Assembly (NCBI RefSeq): GCF_007954505.1 | Contig: NZ_CP042412.1 | Span: 1,550,001-1,614,000, forward strand | Length of the DNA: 64,000 nucleotides | Origin: Microbacterium sp. CBA3102 | Lineage (GTDB): Bacteria > Actinomycetota > Actinomycetes > Actinomycetales > Microbacteriaceae | Reading direction: 5' to 3' | Part shown: positions 1 through 8,872 of the stretch, in pieces | How the letters are laid out: every line of letters starts with the position of its first letter | How positions within the stretch are numbered: the stretch's first letter is position 1 | The notes under the pieces: model-generated | What the model saw: the letters and a program-made list of their open reading frames with translations, nothing else | Told to the model about the DNA's origin: nothing | Databases searched by the model: none | Translations under genes and position numbers: made by a program

Positions 1-435
1 GCACCCGTGATGCCACCCGCACCCGCAGCACAGCCGGTTCCTGCCCCCGAGCCGCCGGTCCCTGCTCCCGCCGCCGTTCCCGCCGATGTGCCGGTGGTTC
101 CCGCCGGAGTGCGGGCGATCCTCGTGCTCGACACCGGTGAGCGCGTCGAGGTGCGCGGCACCACGCTGTTCGGGAGGTCGCCGAGCGCGGCAGCCGGCGA
201 GGGCGAAGCGCTCCTGGTCCCGGTCGTCGACGACACGCGTTCGGTGTCCAAGACGCACATCGCGGTGATGCCGGCTCGACGGGGCGTGTTCATCGTCGAT
301 CGCGCGTCGACCAACGGCAGCGCGATCGTCCGAGACGGTGTCGAGACCGCGCTGGCCGCCGGACACCCGGCCGAGCTGCGGACCGGGGACACGGTGCGCT
401 TCGGCGATCGGTTCCTGCAGGTGGAGTGGGTATGA
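1..435 (+). CDS. FHA domain protein, 3' part
   Basis: The frame is open from the first base of the window, so the true start probably lies upstream. The visible part begins with a linker rich in Pro, Ala and Val, about 35 residues long, and ends with one forkhead-associated domain. The FHA hallmarks are visible: FGRSP, the SVSKTHI strand with the conserved Ser and His, and STNGS. FHA domains bind phosphothreonine peptides, so this protein may link Ser/Thr kinase signalling to the secretion machine encoded next. It ends 43 bp before the FHA/FtsK motor gene on the same strand. Role beyond FHA binding is inferred from position. Confidence 0.8.
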   Translation, partial: APVMPPAPAAQPVPAPEPPVPAPAAVPADVPVVPAGVRAILVLDTGERVEVRGTTLFGRSPSAAAGEGEALLVPVVDDTRSVSKTHIAVMPARRGVFIVDRASTNGSAIVRDGVETALAAGHPAELRTGDTVRFGDRFLQVEWV

Positions 436-478
436 CCCGGAGAAGTGAGATGCGCCCCCGGCGCGGTGAGGACGAGCG

Positions 479-3400
479 ATGAGAGTCAAGCTGACCCTGC
501 GTCGACCCGCAGCACCCCTGACCGACGTCGTCGTGATGGCGGACTCGACAGCGACCATCGCCGATGTCGCGCGCCAGATCGCCACCACCGACCCGGCGCG
601 CAGCATCGTCGCGACGCCGACCGACGTGCTCACGCTCTCCGTCGCCCCTCCGACCAGCGAGCAGCTCACGATGCTCAATCCCGACCTGCTCGTCGGCGAC
701 GCCCCGCTCGGCTCCGGCTTCCTCGCCGAGGTGGTCAACGTCGGCCCGAACCGTGCCGCCGCAGGCACCGTGGGTGCGCGCCCCGCCGCCGTCCTCCGGG
801 TGGTCTCCGGCCCTGCGGTCGGGCAGGAGTTCCCGCTGCCGATCGGTCACTTCCTGATCGGACGCGACGCCGCGAACGACGTCACTATCGCTGATCCGCT
901 CGTCTCGAAGCGGCACGCCAGGATCGAGGTCGCCGCGACGTTCGTCGAGCTGGTCGACTTGAACTCGGCGAACGGAATCCTCGTCGACGGCGGGCTCGTG
1001 CAGCGTCTCCGTGTGATCCCCGGGCAGAGCTTCGTGCTCGGGGACTGCGAGTTCGTCGTGCACATGGTGAGTGACTTCGACGGCTCAGCCACGGGGGACC
1101 CGGTGCTCGAGCGCGGGGGAGCGCTCATGTTCAACCGCAGCCCCCGTGTCGAGGAGCGGTACACCGGGGAGGATCTCGATGAGCCGCGCTATCCCCGCGA
1201 CCAGCCGTCGCGGCTGTTCCCCTGGCCCATGCTCGTCGCGCCGATCCTCCTGGCCGTGACGATGTTCAGCATCACGCAGCGTCCGGCTTCGCTGCTCATC
1301 GCGGCTGCGTCGCCGATGATGATGTTCGGCAACTTCATCTCGCAGAAGACCAACATCGGTCAGCGGCTGCGCAAGGAGGCCGAGTCGTTCGAGGAGCAGT
1401 TCGAGCGGCTGGAGGAGACGCTGTACCACTCGCGTCCGAAGGAGCGCGAGGTACGGCAGAACGAGGTCCCCGCCGTCGCCGTGGTGTTCGATGAGGCCAT
1501 GCGTCTCGGTCCCCTGCTGTGGACCCGGCGACCGGAGCACTGGAACTTCCTCGCGATGCGTCTCGGGGTCTGCGAGACCGAAGCGCGCACGCGCATCAAG
1601 CGCACCGAGACCCCGGAGGCGCTCGTCGAATACGTCGAACGTGTCGATCGCCTGGAGGAGCGGTACCGGATGATCGACGACGTCCCGATCCTGGAATCGC
1701 TCCAGAGCGTGGGCTCGGTCGGTGTCGCCGGTCCCACGTCGCTGGCCAGCGATGCGCTGCGGGGGATCGCCGTCCAACTGTTCGGCACGCACTCCCCGAA
1801 CGAACTCGTCACCGTGGCGCTGACCGAACCGGGGTGGGCGAACGAGCTCGACTGGCTCAAGTGGCTCCCCCACACCTCCAGCGAGCGGAACCCGTTCAAG
1901 GAGATGCCACTAGCGGATTCCGCCTCGACCGGGACGGCCCTGCTCAGCGGTCTCGAGGAGATCGTCCTGCGCCGCTCGCGGGAGTCGAAGTCTGCGCGGC
2001 CCCCGTACGGAGCCGACTGGGATCCGATGCGGTACGGCACCGACGTCAAGCGCGCGGCCGAGGAGGCGACGTTCCCCGGCCAGACGGCCATCCTGGTGAT
2101 CATCACGAACGACGCCCCCGTCGATCGGGCCAGACTGACCCAGATCCTGGAGCGCGGCGCCGACGTCGGCGTCTACGCCTTGTTCGTCGCTCCGGTCGTC
2201 GAGGCACTGCCCGCGGCGTGCCGCACGTTCGTCGACGTCAGCGCCGGGCTCTCCGATGCCGTGGTCGGCACCGTCCGCAGCGGCGTGGACTACCGCGGGG
2301 TGCAGGTCGAGGGTGTCTCGCACGCCTACATGACGATGTTCGCCAAGCGCCTGGCGCCGGTCGTCGATTCCAGCACGGTGATCGAGGACTCCTCCGACAT
2401 CCCGAACTCGGTCAGCTTCCTTTCGCTCGTGGGCACCGAGGTCGCCGAGGATGCCAGCGCGGTGATCGATCGCTGGCGGCAGAACAACACCATCATCGAC
2501 CGTTCCGGCGCTCCGCAGGCCCGGCTCAAGAAGGCCGGCAACCTGCGCGCCATCATCGGACAGTCGCAGACGGACGCGATGACCCTCGACCTGCGCACCC
2601 AGGGGCCGCACGCCCTCGTCGGCGGGACGACCGGTGCCGGCAAGAGCGAGTTCCTGCAGGCATGGGTGCTCGGCATGGCGGCCGCCCACAGCCCGGATCG
2701 CGTCACGTTCCTGTTCGTCGACTACAAGGGCGGCTCGGCTTTCGCCGACTGCGTCGACCTGCCACACACCGTCGGCCTCGTCACCGACCTGAGCCCGCAC
2801 CTGGTGCGTCGCGCCCTCACGAGCCTGCGCGCCGAGCTGCACCACCGCGAGCACCTCTTCAACCGCAAGAAGGCCAAGGACCTGCTAGAACTCGAGAAGC
2901 GGCGGGACCCGGAGACTCCGCCAGCGCTCGTGCTCGTGATCGATGAGTTCGCGGCGCTCGCCGGAGAGGTGCCGGAGTTCGTCGACGGGGTGGTCGACAT
3001 CGCCCAGCGCGGACGCTCCCTCGGCATCCACCTGATCATGGCGACGCAGCGGCCCGCCGGTGTCATCAAGGACAACCTCCGCGCGAACACGAACCTGCGC
3101 GTCGCGTTGCGGATGGCCGACGAGTCCGACTCGAAGGACGTCGTCGACGACCCGGTGGCGGCGACCTTCCCGCCCTCGCTGCCGGGACGCGGTATCGCGA
3201 AGACCGGTCCGGGGCGACTCGTGCCGTTCCAGTCCGCGTACGCCGGCGGATGGACCACGGACGAGGCTCAGGTCGCCGAGGTCAAGGTCGCCGAACTCCG
3301 CTTCGGCTCGATCCAGACCTGGGAGGCCGAGCAGGCGCCGGAGTCCGATTCGCACGACGAGGATCTTGGACCCAACGACCAGAAGCGCATCGTGGCGACG

Positions 3401-4978
3401 CTCGTGAATGCGGCGCGCGAGGCCCGCATCCCCGCCCCCCGACGGCCGTGGCTCGACGACCTCGAGGGCGCGGTCGACCTGCGCGACCTCCCGGTGCTCG
3501 GCGACGGGCAGGTGCTGCTCGGCAAGATGGACGTCCCGGAACGGCAGCTCCAGGAGCCGGCCTACTTCCACCCCGACAAGGACGGCTCGCTGCTCGTCTA
3601 CGGGACGAGCGGTTCGGGGAAGTCGACGGTACTGCGCACGATCGCGATCGCCGCGGGTTTCGATCCCGCTCGTTCGAACGTCGAGGTGTACGGGCTCGAC
3701 TTCGGGTCCGGTTCGCTCAAGAGCCTGGAGATGCTGCCGCACGTCGGCTCGATCATCTCGGGCGACGACTCCGAACGCGTGCAGCGGGTGCTGCGTTCGC
3801 TGGCCGCGGTGCTCGACGACCGTGGCAAGCGTTTCAGTGCCGCCAACGCTTCCAGCCTCACGGAGTACCGGGAGCTCACCGGGCAGGACGAGGCACGCAT
3901 CGTCCTGCTCATCGACGGCTTCCCGCAGTTCCGTGGAGAGTGGGAGTCGACGACGGCGCGGATGCCCTTCTATCAGATCTTCATGCGCATCCTCGGCGAG
4001 GGCCGCCCGCTCGGCGTGCACGTCGTCGCGAGCGCCGACCGCTCGGGCTCTGTCCCCACGGCGGTGAGCGCGAACGTCTCGCGGCGCGTGGTCCTGCGTC
4101 TCTCGGATGAGTCCGGATACGCGATGCTGAACGCGCCGAAAGACGTGCTGGACGAGCGGTCAGCCCCGGGACGCGCCATCATCGACGGCCGCGAGACGCA
4201 GATCGCGACGCTGGGCGGGACTCCGAATGTGGCCGAGCAGACCAAGCTGCTCGAGGGTCTCGCCGAGAGGCTCCGTGCGGCCGGAGCGAGGGAGGTGCCG
4301 GAGATCGGCGCGCTGCCCACCCGTCTGTCTGTGCGCGATCTGCCCGATCGCCTCGGCGAGTTCCCGGCACTCGGGGTCGCGGAGGACACCCTGGCGGCGC
4401 GCGACTTCGACCCGGTGGGCACGTTCGTCGTGGCCGGCCCGCCGTCGTCGGGCAAGACCAACGCCCTCAAGTCGATCATCACCTCGATGCGGCGACTCGA
4501 CCCGGCGACCGTGCTGTTCCACTTCGGAGGCCGACGTGCCCAGCTCAAGGACTACGCGAGCTGGACACGCAGCGCCGTGACGCCGGACGATGCGAAGGAG
4601 CTCGCCAAGGAGATCACCGAGCTGATCGCCGACGACTCCCTCCCGACGAGGGTGCTGATCGTGGTCGAGGACGTGCCGCAGTTCGCCGACAGCCCGGCCG
4701 AGCGCGAGATGAAGGCCCTCTTCCAGGCGATCAACCGCAGCGACCACCTGCTCATCGGCGACGCCGACGTCACGCAGGTCACGAGCGGCTTCGGGTTCAT
4801 CGGAGACTTCAAAGCCGGGCGTAAGGGCATCATCCTCAAGCCCGACTCCTTCGACGGCGATGCGGTGTTCAAGGTGCCGTTCCCGAAGGTGAAGCGCACC
4901 GACTTCCCCGAAGGACGAGGCATCTTCGTGCAGGCCGGACGCCAGGTCACGGTGCAGCTGCCGCTGGTCGAGGAGTAG
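479..4978 (+). CDS. essC: T7SS FHA/FtsK-SpoIIIE motor ATPase (EssC/EccC type)
   Basis: This is the membrane motor of a type VII secretion system, 1499 residues, which recognises WXG100-type substrates and drives export. An FHA domain occupies about residues 120-195 (LIGRDAAND, SKRHARIE, NSANG). Two membrane helices follow at about 247-288. Three FtsK/SpoIIIE ATPase domains come next, with Walker A motifs near residues 716 (GGTTGAGKS), 1041 (YGTSGSGKST) and 1320 (GPPSSGKTN). The first domain keeps a canonical Walker B (VLVIDEFAAL). The second has LLIDGF and the third IVVEDV, so these two may bind ATP without efficient hydrolysis, as known for distal domains of the family. The single-chain layout with N-terminal FHA resembles Firmicutes EssC more than the split mycobacterial EccCa/EccCb. 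Confidence 0.93.
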   Translation: MRVKLTLRRPAAPLTDVVVMADSTATIADVARQIATTDPARSIVATPTDVLTLSVAPPTSEQLTMLNPDLLVGDAPLGSGFLAEVVNVGPNRAAAGTVGARPAAVLRVVSGPAVGQEFPLPIGHFLIGRDAANDVTIADPLVSKRHARIEVAATFVELVDLNSANGILVDGGLVQRLRVIPGQSFVLGDCEFVVHMVSDFDGSATGDPVLERGGALMFNRSPRVEERYTGEDLDEPRYPRDQPSRLFPWPMLVAPILLAVTMFSITQRPASLLIAAASPMMMFGNFISQKTNIGQRLRKEAESFEEQFERLEETLYHSRPKEREVRQNEVPAVAVVFDEAMRLGPLLWTRRPEHWNFLAMRLGVCETEARTRIKRTETPEALVEYVERVDRLEERYRMIDDVPILESLQSVGSVGVAGPTSLASDALRGIAVQLFGTHSPNELVTVALTEPGWANELDWLKWLPHTSSERNPFKEMPLADSASTGTALLSGLEEIVLRRSRESKSARPPYGADWDPMRYGTDVKRAAEEATFPGQTAILVIITNDAPVDRARLTQILERGADVGVYALFVAPVVEALPAACRTFVDVSAGLSDAVVGTVRSGVDYRGVQVEGVSHAYMTMFAKRLAPVVDSSTVIEDSSDIPNSVSFLSLVGTEVAEDASAVIDRWRQNNTIIDRSGAPQARLKKAGNLRAIIGQSQTDAMTLDLRTQGPHALVGGTTGAGKSEFLQAWVLGMAAAHSPDRVTFLFVDYKGGSAFADCVDLPHTVGLVTDLSPHLVRRALTSLRAELHHREHLFNRKKAKDLLELEKRRDPETPPALVLVIDEFAALAGEVPEFVDGVVDIAQRGRSLGIHLIMATQRPAGVIKDNLRANTNLRVALRMADESDSKDVVDDPVAATFPPSLPGRGIAKTGPGRLVPFQSAYAGGWTTDEAQVAEVKVAELRFGSIQTWEAEQAPESDSHDEDLGPNDQKRIVATLVNAAREARIPAPRRPWLDDLEGAVDLRDLPVLGDGQVLLGKMDVPERQLQEPAYFHPDKDGSLLVYGTSGSGKSTVLRTIAIAAGFDPARSNVEVYGLDFGSGSLKSLEMLPHVGSIISGDDSERVQRVLRSLAAVLDDRGKRFSAANASSLTEYRELTGQDEARIVLLIDGFPQFRGEWESTTARMPFYQIFMRILGEGRPLGVHVVASADRSGSVPTAVSANVSRRVVLRLSDESGYAMLNAPKDVLDERSAPGRAIIDGRETQIATLGGTPNVAEQTKLLEGLAERLRAAGAREVPEIGALPTRLSVRDLPDRLGEFPALGVAEDTLAARDFDPVGTFVVAGPPSSGKTNALKSIITSMRRLDPATVLFHFGGRRAQLKDYASWTRSAVTPDDAKELAKEITELIADDSLPTRVLIVVEDVPQFADSPAEREMKALFQAINRSDHLLIGDADVTQVTSGFGFIGDFKAGRKGIILKPDSFDGDAVFKVPFPKVKRTDFPEGRGIFVQAGRQVTVQLPLVEE

Positions 4979-4979
4979 G

Positions 4980-5032
4980 CGGTCGATGGGGAGTTGTCCC
5001 CATCGACCGAACGCACGAGGCCTTGTTAGGGT
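4980..5032 (+). promoter_or_regulatory. T7SS palindrome plus -10 box, copy 1 (module 1)
   Basis: A perfect inverted repeat with 13-bp arms (4980-4992 and 4997-5009) surrounds the spacer GTTG. Its core is GATGGGGA-N4-TCCCCATC. The core ends at 5004 and a -10-like hexamer TAGGGT lies at 5027-5032, exactly 22 bp further. The same core and spacing occur at three other T7SS promoters here. No -35 hexamer is visible, and the palindrome centre falls near -44 of the expected transcription start, a usual position for a class II activator. There is no T-tract, so it is less likely to be only the terminator of the motor gene. Confidence 0.75.
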
Positions 5033-5089
5033 TTCGGAGCCGGGACGGCCGCCGTCGCCGTGCAGGAAAGACCGGAGGGGGGACGCCAG

Positions 5090-5419
5090 ATGGACATCAT
5101 GCTCGACCTCGCCCAGCTGAAGGATGCGAAGCTGGGGCTGGAAGCAGCGATCGGGGAGTTCGATCAGGCAGCGAACACCAACGACGACCTCGAGGACGCG
5201 ATCAAGCGCCCGGTCGGCCGGGGGGAGCTTTTGAACCAGGTCGTCGACTTCGAGGTGGCGTGGCGCGACAAGCGCGGCAAGCTGCAGGAGAACCTCACGA
5301 ACATCAAAGATCAGCTCACGTCGATCATCGACGGTTGGTCTGAGTGGGACATGTCGACCGCGAGCGAGCTCGAAGGGTCGACGAGCACGCAGCAGGTCAG
5401 CGCGAGCAGGGCGGTCTGA
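5090..5419 (+). CDS. small helical T7SS adaptor/WXG100-like protein, module 1
   Basis: A 109-residue protein predicted to be two long helices, without signal peptide. ATG 5090 is chosen because a strong Shine-Dalgarno run (GGAGGGGGGA, 5074-5083) precedes it; GTG 5060 has none. It shares the pattern RPxGxGxL, then FExxW, then RxKL with the module-2 protein at 11122. That pattern resembles the central part of WXG100-like partners, though no strict Trp-X-Gly is present. Its stop overlaps the next start (TGATG), so it is translationally coupled to the large effector-like gene. The arrangement fits a targeting partner or chaperone that forms a helical heterodimer with the effector N-terminus. Function is inferred. 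Confidence 0.72.
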   Translation: MDIMLDLAQLKDAKLGLEAAIGEFDQAANTNDDLEDAIKRPVGRGELLNQVVDFEVAWRDKRGKLQENLTNIKDQLTSIIDGWSEWDMSTASELEGSTSTQQVSASRAV

Positions 5420-6705
5420 TGCGGTCCCCGAACACCGGCAACGAACTTCAGATCCTCGAAGGCAATGCGGCGGACATCGTCGCCCGCGGCAATCAGCTGA
5501 CGGTGCTCGCCACGACGATGGACGAGACCGCGACCCAGCTGAAGAGCATCGGCGACTCGACGGTGCACAAGAGCAAGGGCACCGACAAGCTCGCCGAGAT
5601 GGCGAGCGAGACCGCGACCGATCTGTCGGCAGCGGCCATCCGCTACTCGGGCACAGGCAAGACGCTGACGACGTACGGTGAGGCCCTGGGCGTCGCCAAC
5701 GGCTGGCTCGCGAGCAACATCGACGAGGTCGAGGCGGCGGAGCGGGCGTACCAGGCTGCGCTCGACGAGAAGGAGGACGCAGATCTCGCCGCGAGCCTGG
5801 CGACATCGCGCGCCGCGGAAGCCGAACCCGACTCGGCGGCAACGGATGTGCTGGACGACGCCGAATCCGCGGCGTCGTCGGCACGGGCGACCCTGACGAA
5901 CGCCACGACGGCGCGCAACGAGATGTGGTCGGCGTTCGACAGCGTCTTCGACGAGTGGTCCGACGCCTACGACGCCGCGGTGGACGGTATCGAGAAAGCC
6001 ATCGAGACGGCCGGCAACAACGACGGCTTCTGGGAGTTCATCGACCAGGTGCTCGGTGTCATCGCGATCGTCCTCGTGGTGCTCAGCATCATCGCTTTGG
6101 TCATCGGCGCCCCGCTGACCGGGCTGCTCGGGGTGATCATCTTCACCCTGGCAGCAGCGTCCTTCCTGCTGACCACGTTGAAGTTCGCGTTCGGTAGAGC
6201 GACGTTGAGCGATGTCGCCTGGAGCGCGGTCGGGCTGCTGCCGTTCGGCCTCGGCAAGGTGCTCTCCCGGGGAGTGCCCACTCTGGCGAGCGTCATTCAG
6301 GGCGGACGCGGTGTCGTCACGGCGGCGATCCGAGATGCCCTCCCGCGTTTCTCCTTCCTGAGGCCGACGACGTGGGGGACGCCCTTCCGATCGCTGTTCG
6401 CGCCGCTGCAGTCGGCGCGAGCGCTGCCGAAACCGGGGATGCTCACCAACCCGTTCGATGCGATCAGGTTCGGGGGATCGCAGACGGCCCAGGTCTCGAC
6501 CTTCGTGAACACCATGCGCAGCTCGCCGTACGCCACCAGCCCGGGCGTCCAGCAGTTCATCTCGTCCACGGCGGCCAGTCTTCCCGGCGGGATCCGGCAG
6601 AGCCTCAATGTGGTGGCGTGGGGTGGCGTCTCTCTCTCGGATGGTTTGGGCCTGTTCGATGCGCAGCCAGAGATCCCGGGTCTTCGGGACGTCAGGATAG
6701 GCTGA
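5419..6705 (+). CDS. T7SS effector-like protein with central hydrophobic segment, module 1
   Basis: A 428-residue protein. Residues 1-200 are helical and Ala-rich, beginning with a pattern shared with the module-2 protein (GNxxDIxAR, then LxxIxDxS); this matches the helical T7SS-signal region of actinobacterial polymorphic toxins. Two adjacent hydrophobic helices lie at about 210-258. The last 170 residues are rich in Pro, Phe, Arg and Gly and resemble no toxin I recognise; the module-2 C-terminus differs in sequence. The start at 5419 overlaps the adaptor stop. The likely fate is export by the T7SS with action at or through a membrane, but a structural secretion role cannot be excluded. No catalytic motif is seen. 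Confidence 0.7.
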   Translation: MRSPNTGNELQILEGNAADIVARGNQLTVLATTMDETATQLKSIGDSTVHKSKGTDKLAEMASETATDLSAAAIRYSGTGKTLTTYGEALGVANGWLASNIDEVEAAERAYQAALDEKEDADLAASLATSRAAEAEPDSAATDVLDDAESAASSARATLTNATTARNEMWSAFDSVFDEWSDAYDAAVDGIEKAIETAGNNDGFWEFIDQVLGVIAIVLVVLSIIALVIGAPLTGLLGVIIFTLAAASFLLTTLKFAFGRATLSDVAWSAVGLLPFGLGKVLSRGVPTLASVIQGGRGVVTAAIRDALPRFSFLRPTTWGTPFRSLFAPLQSARALPKPGMLTNPFDAIRFGGSQTAQVSTFVNTMRSSPYATSPGVQQFISSTAASLPGGIRQSLNVVAWGGVSLSDGLGLFDAQPEIPGLRDVRIG

Positions 6706-6710
6706 GCTAC

Positions 6711-7193
6711 GTGGCAAGAAGAGATGCGCTACGATCAGCGGTCGCGAAGTTTTTCCGCGTGTCGATGGGCGTGGTTGTGCTAGTGGCTCCCGCGCTACTG
6801 GTCGCTTTTCTCGTCGGCTCGCTGATCTTCTCCGGGGGTAAGGCCAGCGAGACCATGGACACGAAGTGGGGCGTCGTCTTTGCGTATCCTCTCTTCGAGG
6901 TACCTAAGCCGCTTCTCGTGATCCTCGGCGCAATGTCGATTCTCCTGGCGGTGGGCGTAGCCGCGACCAACGGCCGCTCGAACGAGGAGGGCGTACGGCG
7001 ACTGATCGGCCCGATCGCGGCGTCCGCGGTCTCGTCCGTGATTTTGGCGGGCGTCGTGCCGGAGAACCCCACGCGCTGGGGCGACGCGTTCATCGGAACT
7101 CAATGGGTCGCAGCGATCTTCTTCGTCGTGGCACTCGCAGTTCTGTTGCTCGGTATCCTGGCGGCCCGCTCCAGGGAACGCGCTCGCGCATGA
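6711..7193 (+). CDS. four-helix membrane protein M1 of T7SS module 1
   Basis: A 160-residue integral membrane protein starting at GTG 6711, five bases after the effector stop. Four hydrophobic stretches are visible (about residues 13-35, 60-80, 92-112 and 128-150). The gene at 8369 is a paralogue with the same helix spacing and a shared segment after helix 1 (WGVxxxYPLF). Its stop overlaps the next ATG (ATGA, 7190-7193). I recognise no family. Its position behind a hydrophobic effector-like gene fits an immunity or membrane anchor role, which is only inference. Confidence 0.7.
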   Translation: MARRDALRSAVAKFFRVSMGVVVLVAPALLVAFLVGSLIFSGGKASETMDTKWGVVFAYPLFEVPKPLLVILGAMSILLAVGVAATNGRSNEEGVRRLIGPIAASAVSSVILAGVVPENPTRWGDAFIGTQWVAAIFFVVALAVLLLGILAARSRERARA

Positions 7194-7759
7194 CCGCCCT
7201 CAGCGGTTTCCGCATCATGATGCCCCCCGGCTGGTCGCAGTATCGCGTCGATGAAGACGGGCGCAAGCGCTACATCGCCAAGGTGTCCTCGCGGATGAAG
7301 CAGCTGGGCCAACCGGAGCTCGACGTGCGGCTGCGGATGCTGGCCACCTCGCAGTGGCGTCGGCTGGAACAGACGCGGACACACAGCATCTATCTCGCCG
7401 ATCGGGAGGTCGAAGGGCTGACCCATCTCCCGTTGTCGATCGCCGTCCGCCAGCAGATCGGTCCCGCAGGTTCCACCTTCGCGGCCGGCCTCCACACGCT
7501 CACGACCGCCGAGATCGTGACCTTCGACACGGCGATCGGGCCAGTTCTCCGCTGGGAGTGGACGAAGCCCGGTGAGGGTGAGCTCGAGGGGATCACCGTT
7601 CGCTCCGTCGGGTACGGGTTCGCGCTGCCGGAGGAGAACTCCCGTCGTGGGTTGGTCTTCACCGCCTCGTTGCCCTATCCGGACGATGCGGATACCCTTC
7701 TCGTGGATGCCGCTATCGAACTCGCCGATTCGATCCTGGAGACCTTCCGGTGGCAGTAG
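7190..7759 (+). CDS. T7SS-associated family A protein, copy 1
   Basis: A 189-residue soluble protein without signal peptide. It opens with FRIMMPPGW, has a helical middle (residues 25-65), then strands, and ends with ETFRW. The pattern (PPGW near the start, a short Phe-Arg strand at the end) recalls Mog1/PsbP-like folds, but I do not recognise a named family. Paralogues lie at 8872 and 13442. It overlaps the preceding gene by four bases and the following by ten, so the whole run is one tightly coupled operon. A role as chaperone, immunity or accessory protein of the T7SS module is inferred from context. Confidence 0.7.
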   Translation: MTALSGFRIMMPPGWSQYRVDEDGRKRYIAKVSSRMKQLGQPELDVRLRMLATSQWRRLEQTRTHSIYLADREVEGLTHLPLSIAVRQQIGPAGSTFAAGLHTLTTAEIVTFDTAIGPVLRWEWTKPGEGELEGITVRSVGYGFALPEENSRRGLVFTASLPYPDDADTLLVDAAIELADSILETFRWQ

Positions 7760-8364
7760 AACTGCAGTACCAGATGACCCTCGATGGGCGCCGCTGGATC
7801 CCGATCCCGTTCACCTTCCCCTGGAGCGAGTTCGCCACCGCCGAGGAGTGGGCGTCCACGCTCGCCTCCGACCTGCTCGCGGGGACCGGTGCGGAGTCCA
7901 CCGCCGACGCGCTGACGCAGGAGGCGCTGACGCTGCAGGCTGCGCCGCCGCCGATTCCCGGAGCGCAGGAGCGCTTCTGGCGTACGGAGTACGTCGGCGG
8001 CTATCCGATCATCATCCACCTGTACATCGACGAGACGTGGGCGACCACGGCGGAAGACCTGCTGCAGTACGCGCGGCTCGGCATCGGCGGGTTCGTGCAG
8101 ACCTGGAGCGACGTCGAAGGAACCGCCTTCGACGTCGCGGTGAACGTCGCCGTGAGCGCGGAGATCGAGGACGTGACGAGGGAAGGGTCGCCGGTCATGA
8201 CGATCGGAGCGGTCCGCTCGATCGGTGTGCGCGACGGCCTCCTCTTCTTGATCGACTATCTCGACGAGGATCCGGTGCGTCTGGAGGCCGTCCAGCCGGA
8301 GCTGGAGGAGATCTTCCGTTCGTTCCGGTTCCGTGCGGCACCGCCCTCAGCGGCAGACGCGTGA
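7750..8364 (+). CDS. T7SS-associated family B protein, copy 1
   Basis: A 204-residue soluble protein beginning at GTG 7750, inside the end of the preceding gene. It carries IPFTFPW near residue 20, a PGxxERFW segment near residue 75, a GGFVQTWSDVEGTAFD strand near 115, and ends with EIFRSFRF. The gene at 9438 is a clear paralogue (PGVRERFW, EVEGTAFD), and 12806 is a more distant one. No enzyme motif is visible. Like family A, its strand pattern and final Phe/Arg strand suggest a PsbP/LpqN-like fold. A always neighbours B, so the pair may act together. Function unknown. Confidence 0.7.
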   Translation: MAVELQYQMTLDGRRWIPIPFTFPWSEFATAEEWASTLASDLLAGTGAESTADALTQEALTLQAAPPPIPGAQERFWRTEYVGGYPIIIHLYIDETWATTAEDLLQYARLGIGGFVQTWSDVEGTAFDVAVNVAVSAEIEDVTREGSPVMTIGAVRSIGVRDGLLFLIDYLDEDPVRLEAVQPELEEIFRSFRFRAAPPSAADA

Positions 8365-8368
8365 CCCC

Positions 8369-8872
8369 ATGACCTCCCCTCGGGCCTCCGTGCACAAGCG
8401 GATCACGACGATGTATCTCCTGCTGCGGATGATGCAGGCGGCGGCGCTGATCGTCTATCTGGTTGGGTCTTTGCTTCTCACCGGAGGACAGATCGCCGCC
8501 GGTCGTGCGCCGATGTGGGGCGTTGCCATCGACTACCCCCTGTTCTCTTTTCCAGGGCTGCTATCTCTCGTCGTGTCCGTCATCGGTCTCATCCTGGCCG
8601 CCGCTGTTCTCGCTACGGCGCGTGTGAACGATTCCGGTCGAGTGGGCGGAGCGTTCGCGGCGACGGGTGCGGCCACCGCGTCCTCGGCGATGTTCGCGTG
8701 GATGCTCCCTTCGGAAGGGGCGACCGAGGCTACGCTGCGGTGGGTAGCGGCCGGTCTCGACGGGGCCGCCACTGTGGTTCTGATGGTCGCAGCGCTGATC
8801 CTCGCCGTCCGAGATGACCGTGCTCGTCAGCGTGAAGGACGCCTGATATGGACCCCGGGTCAGGAAAGCTGA
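8369..8872 (+). CDS. four-helix membrane protein M2 of T7SS module 1
   Basis: A 167-residue membrane protein paralogous to the gene at 6711. It has four hydrophobic segments (about residues 13-33, 55-77, 92-110 and 130-150) and the shared WGVxxDYPLF stretch after the first. ATG 8369 is preferred, just after the stop of the B gene. It begins the second M-A-B triplet, so a tandem duplication of the triplet is the simplest history. The stop overlaps the next start (TGATG at 8870-8874). No known family is recognised. Confidence 0.7.
   Translation: MTSPRASVHKRITTMYLLLRMMQAAALIVYLVGSLLLTGGQIAAGRAPMWGVAIDYPLFSFPGLLSLVVSVIGLILAAAVLATARVNDSGRVGGAFAATGAATASSAMFAWMLPSEGATEATLRWVAAGLDGAATVVLMVAALILAVRDDRARQREGRLIWTPGQES

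Noticed and set aside
4980..5009. Plain intrinsic terminator of the motor gene
   Set aside because: There is no T-tract, and the same palindrome recurs at three other places with constant distance to a -10 box, which fits a regulatory site better. A double role is not excluded.
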